Source: a virus. From it: DNA of 24,525 nt. The position numbers were made by a program, and so were the translations under genes. Positions 15,690 through 22,372 of this stretch are shown here, piece by piece. Each line of letters opens with the position of its first letter. Position 1 is the stretch's first letter. The notes beneath the pieces are model-generated. The model had not been told where the DNA came from. It made no database searches and saw nothing but the letters and a program-made list of their open reading frames with translations. Where the stretch lies: positions 1-24,525 of the IMG/VR virus record IMGVR_UViG_3300030328_002877; one strand, 5' to 3'.

Positions 15690-15720
15690 GTAAATACGAA
15701 AAATCTAGTATAATATAAAT
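15686..15720 (+). promoter_or_regulatory. Promoter P2, upstream of the head operon
   Basis: TATAAT at 15709-15714, with GTAAGT at 15686-15691 exactly 17 bp upstream, matching P1 and P3 in both -10 and spacing. The upstream element overlaps the reductase stop codon. The start site is predicted near 15721. The leader contains AGGAG just before ATG 15744. This promoter would drive the portal operon. Confidence 0.62.
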
Positions 15721-15743
15721 AGAGAAGATTTTAGGAGAGAAAA

Positions 15744-16193
15744 ATGGTAAACGGAGAAATAGGGAATATGTTATCTGACTCCGGTCAGCAGTATATAGCA
15801 ACTAAGGATGATAAGGGGACATGGAGAATATTAGATACTTGGCACGCTGATTTAAAAATGCTGAGTGCTGAGGATGATATTCCTGATGATAGCCCCGCAG
15901 TAGCTACTCTTAGTGAGGGACAATTTATAGCCCTAATAAAAGAAGCCGGTAGTCTGGGAGTACTTGAAAATGCTACTTTTGGTACTGGTGAGGCTGAACT
16001 TGAAGCCATAATATTAGATAGAGACCAAGAAATCCAAACCTTGAATGAGGAAATATTAAAGTTGAAGGAACAAAAATCTGAAGTTATTCGAGATGTTGAA
16101 CATTCAGAAGACTACCAACTAAAAGAGAAAGCGATGGACAATATATTAAAGTTAGTATCCATGCAGGATATGACTAAACTAAGCAGGGATTAA
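15744..16193 (+). CDS. Hypothetical protein before portal
   Basis: A 149-residue acidic protein with no family recognised. The first half (QQYIATKDDKGTWRILDTWHADLKML) looks like a small beta unit; residues ~88-120 (LEAIILDRDQEIQTLNEEILKLKEQKSEVI) form a coiled coil, followed by another helix. AGGAG lies just upstream. It is the first gene after promoter P2 and ends 2 bases before the portal, so a head-assembly or portal-associated role is reasonable but inferred. Confidence 0.7.
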   Translation: MVNGEIGNMLSDSGQQYIATKDDKGTWRILDTWHADLKMLSAEDDIPDDSPAVATLSEGQFIALIKEAGSLGVLENATFGTGEAELEAIILDRDQEIQTLNEEILKLKEQKSEVIRDVEHSEDYQLKEKAMDNILKLVSMQDMTKLSRD

Positions 16194-16195
16194 TA

Positions 16196-18169
16196 ATGAA
16201 ATTATCTGAATATCTACCACAAGTCCCCCAAATGCAACAGACAATGGCTGATTTGAATAAACAAATTAGTTTATTAGATGTTATGAAATCTCAGGGAGAT
16301 ACTGGGGCGGCTCCTACAGTTGGTCTTGACCACGTGGTGAATACATGGGTGCGTCATCAAATGGCGTACAGACAACAGTTAGTACAAGACCTTCAAACTA
16401 TAACCTTATCGGTTGAAGAAATCCGGGGTCCTCTAACACATATTACAGGGGAAGTATTTAGAAGAGGTATAGAAATTATACCTAATAAAGAAAACCCCGA
16501 CATTGACCAACGTAAGAGACTGACTAAATGGTTACGAGACTGTAACGTATTTGACCAGAGTATGGAAGAGGTATTTAGACAATTTCATTTTGATGTGAAC
16601 TCTCTAGACGATGCCTTTTTGTATTTAGCTAAAGAATATAAAGATGTGGGTGGTGGAGAGGTTAGAACTAAACTTCTAGAGATTAGAAGACTAAACCCAG
16701 CACTAGTTGAATTTGATTTAGACCAAGCGGGGCTACCTAAAAATTCTCATTTCCTTTGCCCTATTCATAGGGAAGTAATTCAAGAAGCCGCAGGGACATG
16801 TGAGAAAGAAGATTGTGATGTAAAACTACAACCAGCAATGTATAAATATTACCATAGAAGTCATCACATGTACTTTACCGATTCCGAAATTATTCACTTA
16901 TCTAAGTTTGCCCCATCAGAAACATATGGTTGGTCTCCAATACTAACTATTTTTGAGAAGGCTTTAACTTTAGTAGGTATGGATAAAAACCTTTACAGAT
17001 ATTTTTACGAAAGAAAAATGCCTGCAAGTATGTTAATGGTAACTACTGATGACCCTGAGAGTCTACGAAAAGAACGAGAACACATTGCGGCTCAAACAAG
17101 AATGGACCCTAACTATATACCTATGGTAGCAGTATCTGCTAGAAACCAAAGAGGTAGGGTAGACATGGTAAGACTATTCCACACTCTAAATGAAATGGAT
17201 TACTTACCTGTTAGAGATGAAATCAGGGAACGTGTAGCAGCTATGTGGGGAGTTACTCCAGCATGGCAGGGAGCTCCTGAAGCTTTTGGTGGGATGTCTA
17301 CTCAGACACAACAACTAGTAGTTATGAGTAGAGTAGTTGAAGGAGACCAAAGATTATTCCACGAGAAAATTTTCCCGCAACTATTAGAAGCTTTTGGGAT
17401 AACTGACTATGACTTAAAATTACCCCAGCCTGAAGAGAAGGCTGAGAATACTAGGTTGAGTTTCGCACAACAAAAAATACAGATAGTAAATCAATTTGCT
17501 CAATTAGGGTTTGATATAAAACTAAAAGAACAGGATGTTGATTTATATGAGGCGGAGTTTGTTGTGAGTGGTGAGCCTGTACCAACTGCTAAAATGCAGG
17601 GTGAACAACAGTTGATGGGAATTGAACAACAAAAGAAGCAAATAGAAATGGAAGAACAGCAACAAGCTATGGCAGAACAACAGGCTGAAGAGCAAGCTGC
17701 TATGGAACAATTGCAAGCCGAGGAAGGTGGTGAAGAAGCCCAAGCCCCATCAGACATGGTGGGTATCCAAGCTATGCAAAAGACATATGTTCCACCATCA
17801 CAAAGGAAATTTAAAGGGCGGACAGGTGGGGTTACCCCTGACTGGTCGGACAAACACCCTGATGAAGAGAGAGATATTGATGAGTATGCTGAAGCTAGAG
17901 CTAATAAAAACGAATTAACCCTGTCAAAGACGTGGGTACAGTCGTTGAATGAAAAAGGTTTTGCTGCTCCGATAATAAAACAAGTATCTCCAGACTTGAG
18001 TCAGATGTGGTTTTCGGAAAATAACGTCGAGTATATAGCAAACCTTTCGGCTACAGGCGTAACAACTATTGAAAAAGCAACTTTCGGAGACCCGACAAGA
18101 TTCAGTAGAAATAAACAGGAAGGACCAAAGGCAACAGAACCAACCGAATTTGATATAGAAGATGAATAA
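16196..18169 (+). CDS. Portal protein with inserted Cys/His cluster
   Basis: A 657-residue portal, the dodecameric gate for DNA at the capsid vertex. Portal-like features are the ITGEVFRRGIEIIP start of the core, an SPILTIFEKALTLVGMDKNLYRYFYERKMPASMLMV stem/wing segment and IRERVAAMWGVTPAWQGAPEAFGGMSTQTQQLVVMSRVVEGDQRLFHEKIFPQLLEAFG. A putative zinc cluster C188-x2-H191-x10-C202-x4-C207 lies between core strands, which is not typical for portals. Residues ~460-515 are rich in Gln/Glu and Met, a likely coiled coil. The last ~110 residues form an extra domain ending acidic (FDIEDE). There is no strong ribosome site; it is coupled to the gene before. Confidence 0.88.
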   Translation: MKLSEYLPQVPQMQQTMADLNKQISLLDVMKSQGDTGAAPTVGLDHVVNTWVRHQMAYRQQLVQDLQTITLSVEEIRGPLTHITGEVFRRGIEIIPNKENPDIDQRKRLTKWLRDCNVFDQSMEEVFRQFHFDVNSLDDAFLYLAKEYKDVGGGEVRTKLLEIRRLNPALVEFDLDQAGLPKNSHFLCPIHREVIQEAAGTCEKEDCDVKLQPAMYKYYHRSHHMYFTDSEIIHLSKFAPSETYGWSPILTIFEKALTLVGMDKNLYRYFYERKMPASMLMVTTDDPESLRKEREHIAAQTRMDPNYIPMVAVSARNQRGRVDMVRLFHTLNEMDYLPVRDEIRERVAAMWGVTPAWQGAPEAFGGMSTQTQQLVVMSRVVEGDQRLFHEKIFPQLLEAFGITDYDLKLPQPEEKAENTRLSFAQQKIQIVNQFAQLGFDIKLKEQDVDLYEAEFVVSGEPVPTAKMQGEQQLMGIEQQKKQIEMEEQQQAMAEQQAEEQAAMEQLQAEEGGEEAQAPSDMVGIQAMQKTYVPPSQRKFKGRTGGVTPDWSDKHPDEERDIDEYAEARANKNELTLSKTWVQSLNEKGFAAPIIKQVSPDLSQMWFSENNVEYIANLSATGVTTIEKATFGDPTRFSRNKQEGPKATEPTEFDIEDE

Positions 18170-19142
18170 GTCTTGGATTACAAACCCCAGAGGGCAGAAC
18201 GACTCATATAAAAAAGCCGCTAAAAAAGATTTGCAGAAGCAAAAATCTGATGAAATAAAACACGACTTATTGTTACCACGAGGTGAGACTAAGGTTTTGC
18301 GAGCCACCGATATGGAAGATGGTCCAAGTTATGACAGAGGTTTGTTTGTAAAATTATTAGATGATGGTGGGTACGAAGTCGCTTATTGGTATAATACATT
18401 AAATGAAATATATCCTATTGAAATATTAGTGGATGGTGAATCAGTGAAAAAAGATGCAAAAAAAGTAACATTTAAATTTCATCCTGAATTAGAAAAACTA
18501 CTGAAGGAAAACGGTGGTGGTGGCGGAGCCGCTACTTCGGGGTCGTTTGGTGGTGGTGCAGGGACGGTATTTACGTCTCAAGACTCAGGAGTGTTTACTC
18601 CTAGCTACGGTGGTAGGTCAGAACGTAAAAAAAGATGGGATAAAAATCGTAAAGGCAAAAAACGAAGTGGTGTTGAAAGACTTGGGCTGTTTATAACTGA
18701 CCAGTCTCCAGAAAGAAAAATGCAGAAAGAACTTACTTCATCAACAGTTGACCTAATAAAGTGGGTTCAAGACGAACTTAAAAAAGATGATGTAAAGTTT
18801 CGACAGCAAACATCATCTACTTCTATGAATGACCAGACTAAACAAACTGATGGACTTAGGAATCCTGTGTTATATGATGCAGAGCCAGATAAAGAAGCAG
18901 ATGTGGCTCAGAAAGATGTAGAAGATAGAATTAGAAGCTTAGATGATTCAGAAAACATAAAGAATAATAAGGCTGATGAAAAGGGGGATGCAGGGCAAGT
19001 AGCTCCTGCAGGGCTAAGTGTTCAATTATCATACGGTTCGGGGACAGAAACAGGACCAACAGTTGCAGGGGGTTATAGAGACCTAGACGCTGGTAAAATA
19101 GATGCTGAAGAAGAAGACGATAAAGATAGCCCCTTTGTTTAA
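18162..19142 (+). CDS. Gly-rich linker protein, probable virion structural
   Basis: A 326-residue protein. Residues 1-115 form an N-terminal domain (LLLPRGETKVLRATD ... VAYWYNTLNEIYPIEILVDG). Residues 117-151 are a Gly/Ser/Thr linker with the pattern GGGAGTVFTSQDSGVFTPSYGG, which I recall from other phage structural proteins. A very basic stretch follows (RSERKKRWDKNRKGKKRSG, 152-170), then a helical part and an acidic C-terminus (DAEEEDDKDSPFV). The start overlaps the portal stop by 8 bp. It could be a prohead or neck component or a minor head protein that contacts DNA through the basic stretch. The family is unknown to me. Confidence 0.72.
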   Translation: MNKSWITNPRGQNDSYKKAAKKDLQKQKSDEIKHDLLLPRGETKVLRATDMEDGPSYDRGLFVKLLDDGGYEVAYWYNTLNEIYPIEILVDGESVKKDAKKVTFKFHPELEKLLKENGGGGGAATSGSFGGGAGTVFTSQDSGVFTPSYGGRSERKKRWDKNRKGKKRSGVERLGLFITDQSPERKMQKELTSSTVDLIKWVQDELKKDDVKFRQQTSSTSMNDQTKQTDGLRNPVLYDAEPDKEADVAQKDVEDRIRSLDDSENIKNNKADEKGDAGQVAPAGLSVQLSYGSGTETGPTVAGGYRDLDAGKIDAEEEDDKDSPFV

Positions 19143-19445
19143 ATGAAATTATATGATAGAATGTGTACTAAGTGTCAAGGACATATGTACATAAACGAAG
19201 ATAAAGATTTACAATGTCTTACTTGCGGTAAGATATTGGTAGTAAAGGTAAGGAGGAACTATGATTCCAGAACAGGCAAAATCAGAGATAATAAGAAGAA
19301 GGGCTCTAGGAGCTACGTGGACAGCGATAGTAAACTGGATGAACGAGGAGTACGGTACCGAAACCCATCGAACAACCATTCAACGTTGGCACGACAGCGA
19401 GATAGAGGGAGTTCAGGTAGAGCAGGTCTTACATCCGGAAGATAG
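19143..19445 (+). CDS. Zinc-ribbon protein, 185-bp overlap with next gene
   Basis: A 100-residue protein. The start is a zinc ribbon, C8-x2-C11 ... C25-x2-C28 (MCTKCQGHMYINEDKDLQCLTCGK). The remaining two thirds are basic and low-complexity (Arg, Lys, Ser, Asp) and lie in DNA that also codes, in another frame, for the HTH of the following phosphoesterase. ATG 19143 comes immediately after the previous TAA with no ribosome site, so re-initiation is likely. The zinc ribbon is credible; whether the long tail is functional or only read-through of an overlapping frame is uncertain. A transcription or DNA-binding role is possible. Confidence 0.62.
   Translation: MKLYDRMCTKCQGHMYINEDKDLQCLTCGKILVVKVRRNYDSRTGKIRDNKKKGSRSYVDSDSKLDERGVRYRNPSNNHSTLARQRDRGSSGRAGLTSGR
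19250..19256 (+). promoter_or_regulatory. Ribosome binding site for the metallophosphoesterase
   Basis: AAGGAGG, 4 bases before ATG 19261 and inside the zinc-ribbon gene. It fixes the phosphoesterase start and therefore the dual-coding overlap. Confidence 0.6.
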
Positions 19446-20592
19446 TCTAGCCCAAAGGATAAAACTTGATAAAAAGGTTGCTACCCAAAAGAGTGAAGCA
19501 TCTTTTTATAAAAAGCTTTATCAAGCGGCTTTAAAAGATGATACTAAACAAGACCTTATTATAGAGACTATACAACAACACACCAAAGCTTTCCCATCAG
19601 TACCCCTAAAATATATCGAAAAAACCGATAAGACCCCATTTGGACATCAAGCACAAGTTATGGTTACCCCTTTATCTGATACACATGTAGGTGAGCAGGT
19701 GTATAAAGACCAGATGAGAGGATTGAACGAATACAACTTGGAGGTCTTTAATAAACGGATGTATGGTTGGGCTAACCAAATACTAAAACACGCATCTTAT
19801 AGAAGACAGATAGCCCCAGTAGATGAACTAATTATACCTATGTTAGGTGACATGATTAGTGGAGACATACACGAAGAGTTGGCTAGGTCTAATATGGCTA
19901 ACTGTATGGACCAAATGATTAGAGGAGCTAGTATTATCGGACAAGCTTTGATGTACTTAGCCCCACATTTCACAAAAATCAAAGTCCCATGTGTAGTTGG
20001 TAATCATGGTAGGATGACTAGAAAGCCTCCTATGAAAGACAAATTCATGGATTGGGATTATATGTTATACCAATGGATTGCTTCTTTCTGTAAGAACCAA
20101 GAAAATATAGAGTTCCATATTCCTAAAAGCTTTATGACTACATTCAAAGTGCATGATAAGGTAGTTCTTATTACTCACGGAGATTGTATATCGGGGGCTG
20201 GAAGTAGTGGAGCAATACTAAATTCAATAACTAAACTACGAAGTGTATTCCAATTTAGGAAGAATCTACAGCGTGAGATAGAAGGTGCTCTTGATGAAGA
20301 CTTAGAGCAAGAGTTTGATAGTGTAATGATTGGGCATTTTCACAGAATAGATGAATTAGATATAGGTACAGGAGAGCTACATATATGTGGAACCATGAAA
20401 GGTCCAGATGAGTTTGCTCTTCAACGATTACAAGCGGCTACTAAACCTAAACAAATAGTTACTTATTGGCACCCAAAGTATGGTTATGTGGGTAGAGATG
20501 TTATTTATTTGAACCGCTATGATACTAGTAAGCGTAAGTTTATAGATAAAATCCCTGAGAAATGGACGGATTTAGGGGGAATGTCAGTATAA
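19261..20592 (+). CDS. HTH-metallophosphoesterase (calcineurin-like) fusion
   Basis: A 443-residue protein in the head block. Residues 1-48 form an HTH (KSEIIRRRALGATWTAIVNWMNEEYGTETHRTTIQRWHDSEI). Residues ~130-400 are a calcineurin-type phosphoesterase with every metal motif: SDTHVG (D140, H142), LGDMISGD (D197), GNHGR (N248, H249), THGD (H306) and GHFH (H359, H361). SbcD/Mre11-like nucleases share this fold, and phage relatives are often annotated as DNA exonuclease or phosphoesterase. The attached HTH suggests that the substrate is DNA. Why it sits between portal and connector genes is unclear. Confidence 0.88.
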   Translation: MIPEQAKSEIIRRRALGATWTAIVNWMNEEYGTETHRTTIQRWHDSEIEGVQVEQVLHPEDSLAQRIKLDKKVATQKSEASFYKKLYQAALKDDTKQDLIIETIQQHTKAFPSVPLKYIEKTDKTPFGHQAQVMVTPLSDTHVGEQVYKDQMRGLNEYNLEVFNKRMYGWANQILKHASYRRQIAPVDELIIPMLGDMISGDIHEELARSNMANCMDQMIRGASIIGQALMYLAPHFTKIKVPCVVGNHGRMTRKPPMKDKFMDWDYMLYQWIASFCKNQENIEFHIPKSFMTTFKVHDKVVLITHGDCISGAGSSGAILNSITKLRSVFQFRKNLQREIEGALDEDLEQEFDSVMIGHFHRIDELDIGTGELHICGTMKGPDEFALQRLQAATKPKQIVTYWHPKYGYVGRDVIYLNRYDTSKRKFIDKIPEKWTDLGGMSV

Positions 20593-20601
20593 TAATATAT
20601 T

Positions 20602-21123
20602 ATGCCGAAAAATCGAAAAACCCGTGCTAAAGAATTAAGACAAGAGCTAATTAAACTCGTAGGCAATGGTGTGTTTGATAAAGCACAGGAGTTAGTTCCA
20701 GAGGGGGGCACAGGGGGGTTGAAGAACTCAGGTTCAATCTCATTCGATAGTAAGGGGTTTTATATTAGATATTCAGCTCCATATGCTAAACAAGTGCATG
20801 ATGGGGATGATGGTGAACTTCCAGAGTACATTCAAAGACCTAAAGACCACGACAGGAATTATTCGTCTACAATCAAAGAGGGTAAATATAAAGGGCAAAC
20901 ATCAAGACCTGTAAGTTACCCCAATGGTAGGAATTTTGGGAATAAACGAGTTGTACAGTGGGAGGGGGCACCTAGAGGTTGGTACACAACAGACTCCCCT
21001 AGAGAAGGGAACCCATGGCTAGATAAGGCGTGGGAATCTTATACAAGTTCCTTATCAAGAAGAGAACAAACAGTCCTAACTAAGTTAGGTATAAAATTAA
21101 AAAATAAGTTTCAGGATAGCTAG
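20602..21123 (+). CDS. HK97 gp10-like head-tail/tail-completion protein
   Basis: A 173-residue protein. Residues ~35-70 (PEGGTGGLKNSGSISFDSKGFYIRYSAPYAKQVHDGDDG) match the 'vdTGrLrnS ... pYa-yvhyGt' pattern of the HK97 gp10 family, and NPWLDKAWESY near the end fits its 'npfl-pA' closing helix. Such proteins form the head-tail connection or end the tail tube. The middle insertion (RPKDHDRNYSS..GNKRVVQWEGAPRGWYT) is larger than usual. ATG 20602 has no ribosome site; a TATAAT lies at 20588-20593, so a leaderless start is possible. Confidence 0.68.
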   Translation: MPKNRKTRAKELRQELIKLVGNGVFDKAQELVPEGGTGGLKNSGSISFDSKGFYIRYSAPYAKQVHDGDDGELPEYIQRPKDHDRNYSSTIKEGKYKGQTSRPVSYPNGRNFGNKRVVQWEGAPRGWYTTDSPREGNPWLDKAWESYTSSLSRREQTVLTKLGIKLKNKFQDS

Positions 21124-21135
21124 GAGGAGAGCAAA

Positions 21136-21345
21136 ATGGTAGACGTAAGTAAAATAACCCCCGCACAAGAATATATAATAGCCCGACATTCTAAAATGGT
21201 CGGCAAAATTTTAGATTTAGTAGAAGCATCACTCCCAGAAGGGAATCAATGTGATAAACTCAAAAAACTTTTACAAGTTCCTTTATATGATTTTCGTAAT
21301 GAAATGATTCAATTAGATACAAAGGGTCTTCCAGAAACAGAATAA
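21136..21345 (+). CDS. Small helical hypothetical protein
   Basis: A 69-residue, all-helical protein (TPAQEYIIARHSKMVGKILDLVEASLPEGNQCDKLKKLLQVPLYDFRNEM). AGGAGG at 21122-21127 precedes it. Proteins of this type are common in phage head operons but have no agreed function. It is the last gene before the P3 gap. Confidence 0.68.
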   Translation: MVDVSKITPAQEYIIARHSKMVGKILDLVEASLPEGNQCDKLKKLLQVPLYDFRNEMIQLDTKGLPETE

Positions 21346-21363
21346 TTAGTTTTATATTATAAC

Positions 21364-21410
21364 ACTAACTAGTTTTAGTAGGATTTTCTGTTTTACGTAG
21401 TATAATATAC
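21364..21410 (+). promoter_or_regulatory. Promoter P3, upstream of scaffold and capsid
   Basis: TATAAT at 21401-21406 with GTAGGA at 21378-21383, again with a 17-bp spacer. ACTAA-N6-TTAGT (21364-21379) is an inverted repeat that overlaps the upstream element. The predicted start site is near 21413. P3 lies in a 168-bp gap, the longest non-coding stretch of the window, and would raise capsid expression. Confidence 0.65.
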
Positions 21411-21435
21411 TAACGTTAAATATAACGTTATATTT
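21411..21435 (+). promoter_or_regulatory. Tandem AACGTT palindromes, candidate operator
   Basis: TAACGTTA (21411-21418) is followed by the 18-bp perfect palindrome AAATATAACGTTATATTT (21418-21435). The two AACGTT cores are 12 bp apart. They lie exactly over the predicted P3 start site, where a dimeric repressor or activator would act; in RNA they could also form a hairpin. Which protein binds is unknown. Confidence 0.5.
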
Positions 21436-21441
21436 TATGCT

Positions 21442-21470
21442 AAAGGGTCGGATGGCTAAGACCAACCTTT
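21442..21470 (+). other. Hairpin in the scaffold-capsid leader
   Basis: AAAG-GGTC (21442-21449), a 10-base loop, GACC (21460-21463), a 3-base bulge and CTTT (21467-21470) can pair. It is a modest stem followed by T/A-rich sequence, about 43 bases before ATG 21514. Possible roles are mRNA stability or attenuation; it is weak evidence alone. Confidence 0.3.
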
Positions 21471-21513
21471 TATGTCAATGAAATAAAAACAACAGACATA
21501 GGAGGTAAATACT

Positions 21514-22344
21514 ATGGCAGATATCTCAGATAGACTTGAGAAGCAAATGGAGGGAACTAACCTTGCTCTTGCTGCTGTAGCCGAAGTCCTACAAAAAATG
21601 GACATTAGATTGGCTAAGGAAGAGGAAGACGCAGAAGCTGAGGAAAACGAAAAAGAAATGGCGAAAGCCCAATCAGAACTCGTTAAATCAGTTGCTACTG
21701 AAGTTGTTGCAATGTTGAAAGCTGGTGAAGGTGACAGTTATGCTGGAACTGACGTTAGTGGAGGCGAAAGAAAGGCAAAACCAACAGGTGGAACTCCTCA
21801 AAATTCTGACGATTCAGAATCTACTGCTGGCATTTCTTCTAAAATAGAAGACCAGCAAAACACAATCCAAGCTGCCGACATGGGTAGTGAAGATGAAGAC
21901 GAAGACATGGAAAAAGGTGCTCACGACGATGAGGACAAGGAAGAGAAGGGAATGTATAAAGAGGACGATGATGACGATGCATCTGACGAACCTATAGAAG
22001 AGAAGGGAATGGACGATGATGAGGACGACGTGGAAAAAATGCAAAAGCAACTAGACTCTTTGAAGAAGCAACTTGCTGACACAGAAGCTAGTATTTCCAA
22101 AGCAGTCCAAACAGAATCTGAAAACAGACTAAGAAAAATGGGATTCAGGGAAGAAACTGGATTGCAAGCTCCAAAAGTAGTTAATGGATTAGGAGTAGAT
22201 GGTTCTACACCTATTCAAAAATCAACTGCTATTGAAGACACACCAGCTCAACTAGCTGAACTTTCTTATTCTGAATTAAGAAGAATGCAACACCAAATAG
22301 AAACTGGAAACACTGACGGTGTTCCTAGAGAACTATTAGGTTAA
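21514..22344 (+). CDS. Putative capsid scaffolding protein
   Basis: A 276-residue, strongly acidic protein directly upstream of the major capsid gene, the usual place for a scaffold. Residues ~6-65 are helical; ~80-165 are disordered and Asp/Glu-rich with three repeats of EKG(A/M) (two share an identical 15-bp DNA core, 21940-21954 and 21997-22011); ~170-205 form a coiled coil (VEKMQKQLDSLKKQLADTEASISKAVQ). The end (AQLAELSYSELRRMQHQIETG) is a helix that may bind the capsid protein. No protease motif is seen. AGGAGG at 21500-21505, 8 bases before ATG, is a strong site. The product could instead be an internal head protein. Confidence 0.66.
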   Translation: MADISDRLEKQMEGTNLALAAVAEVLQKMDIRLAKEEEDAEAEENEKEMAKAQSELVKSVATEVVAMLKAGEGDSYAGTDVSGGERKAKPTGGTPQNSDDSESTAGISSKIEDQQNTIQAADMGSEDEDEDMEKGAHDDEDKEEKGMYKEDDDDDASDEPIEEKGMDDDEDDVEKMQKQLDSLKKQLADTEASISKAVQTESENRLRKMGFREETGLQAPKVVNGLGVDGSTPIQKSTAIEDTPAQLAELSYSELRRMQHQIETGNTDGVPRELLG

Positions 22345-22372
22345 TCAAAACAAACTATAGGAGATTATAAAC

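Noticed and set aside
15412-15801. 129-residue minus-strand frame across the reductase end and P2
   Set aside because: Low-complexity Ser/Leu/Tyr composition opposite a conserved gene; no sign of expression. Promoter P2 is read on the + strand.
17500-17853. Long minus-strand frame over the portal gene
   Set aside because: It is the reverse reading of the Gln/Glu-rich coiled-coil region; it is rich in Cys/Ser from repeated codons, has no ribosome site and all supported genes are on the + strand.
18390-18395. TATAAT inside the 326-residue gene, with a TG extension
   Set aside because: It lies within coding DNA, the upstream hexamer is GTGGGT rather than GTA(G/A), and no gene starts soon after it.
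21144-21179. CGTAAGT followed by TATAAT within the 69-residue gene
   Set aside because: The hexamer matches P2, but the spacing is 23 bp rather than 17, and it is inside a gene.
21442-21470. Rho-independent terminator before the scaffold gene
   Set aside because: The stem is only 8 bp with a bulge and a 10-base loop and no U run, so it is listed as a leader hairpin only.
21814-22050. Hydrophobic minus-strand frame over the scaffold gene
   Set aside because: Its hydrophobicity is the complement of GAT/GAA-rich acidic repeats; an artefact, not a membrane protein.
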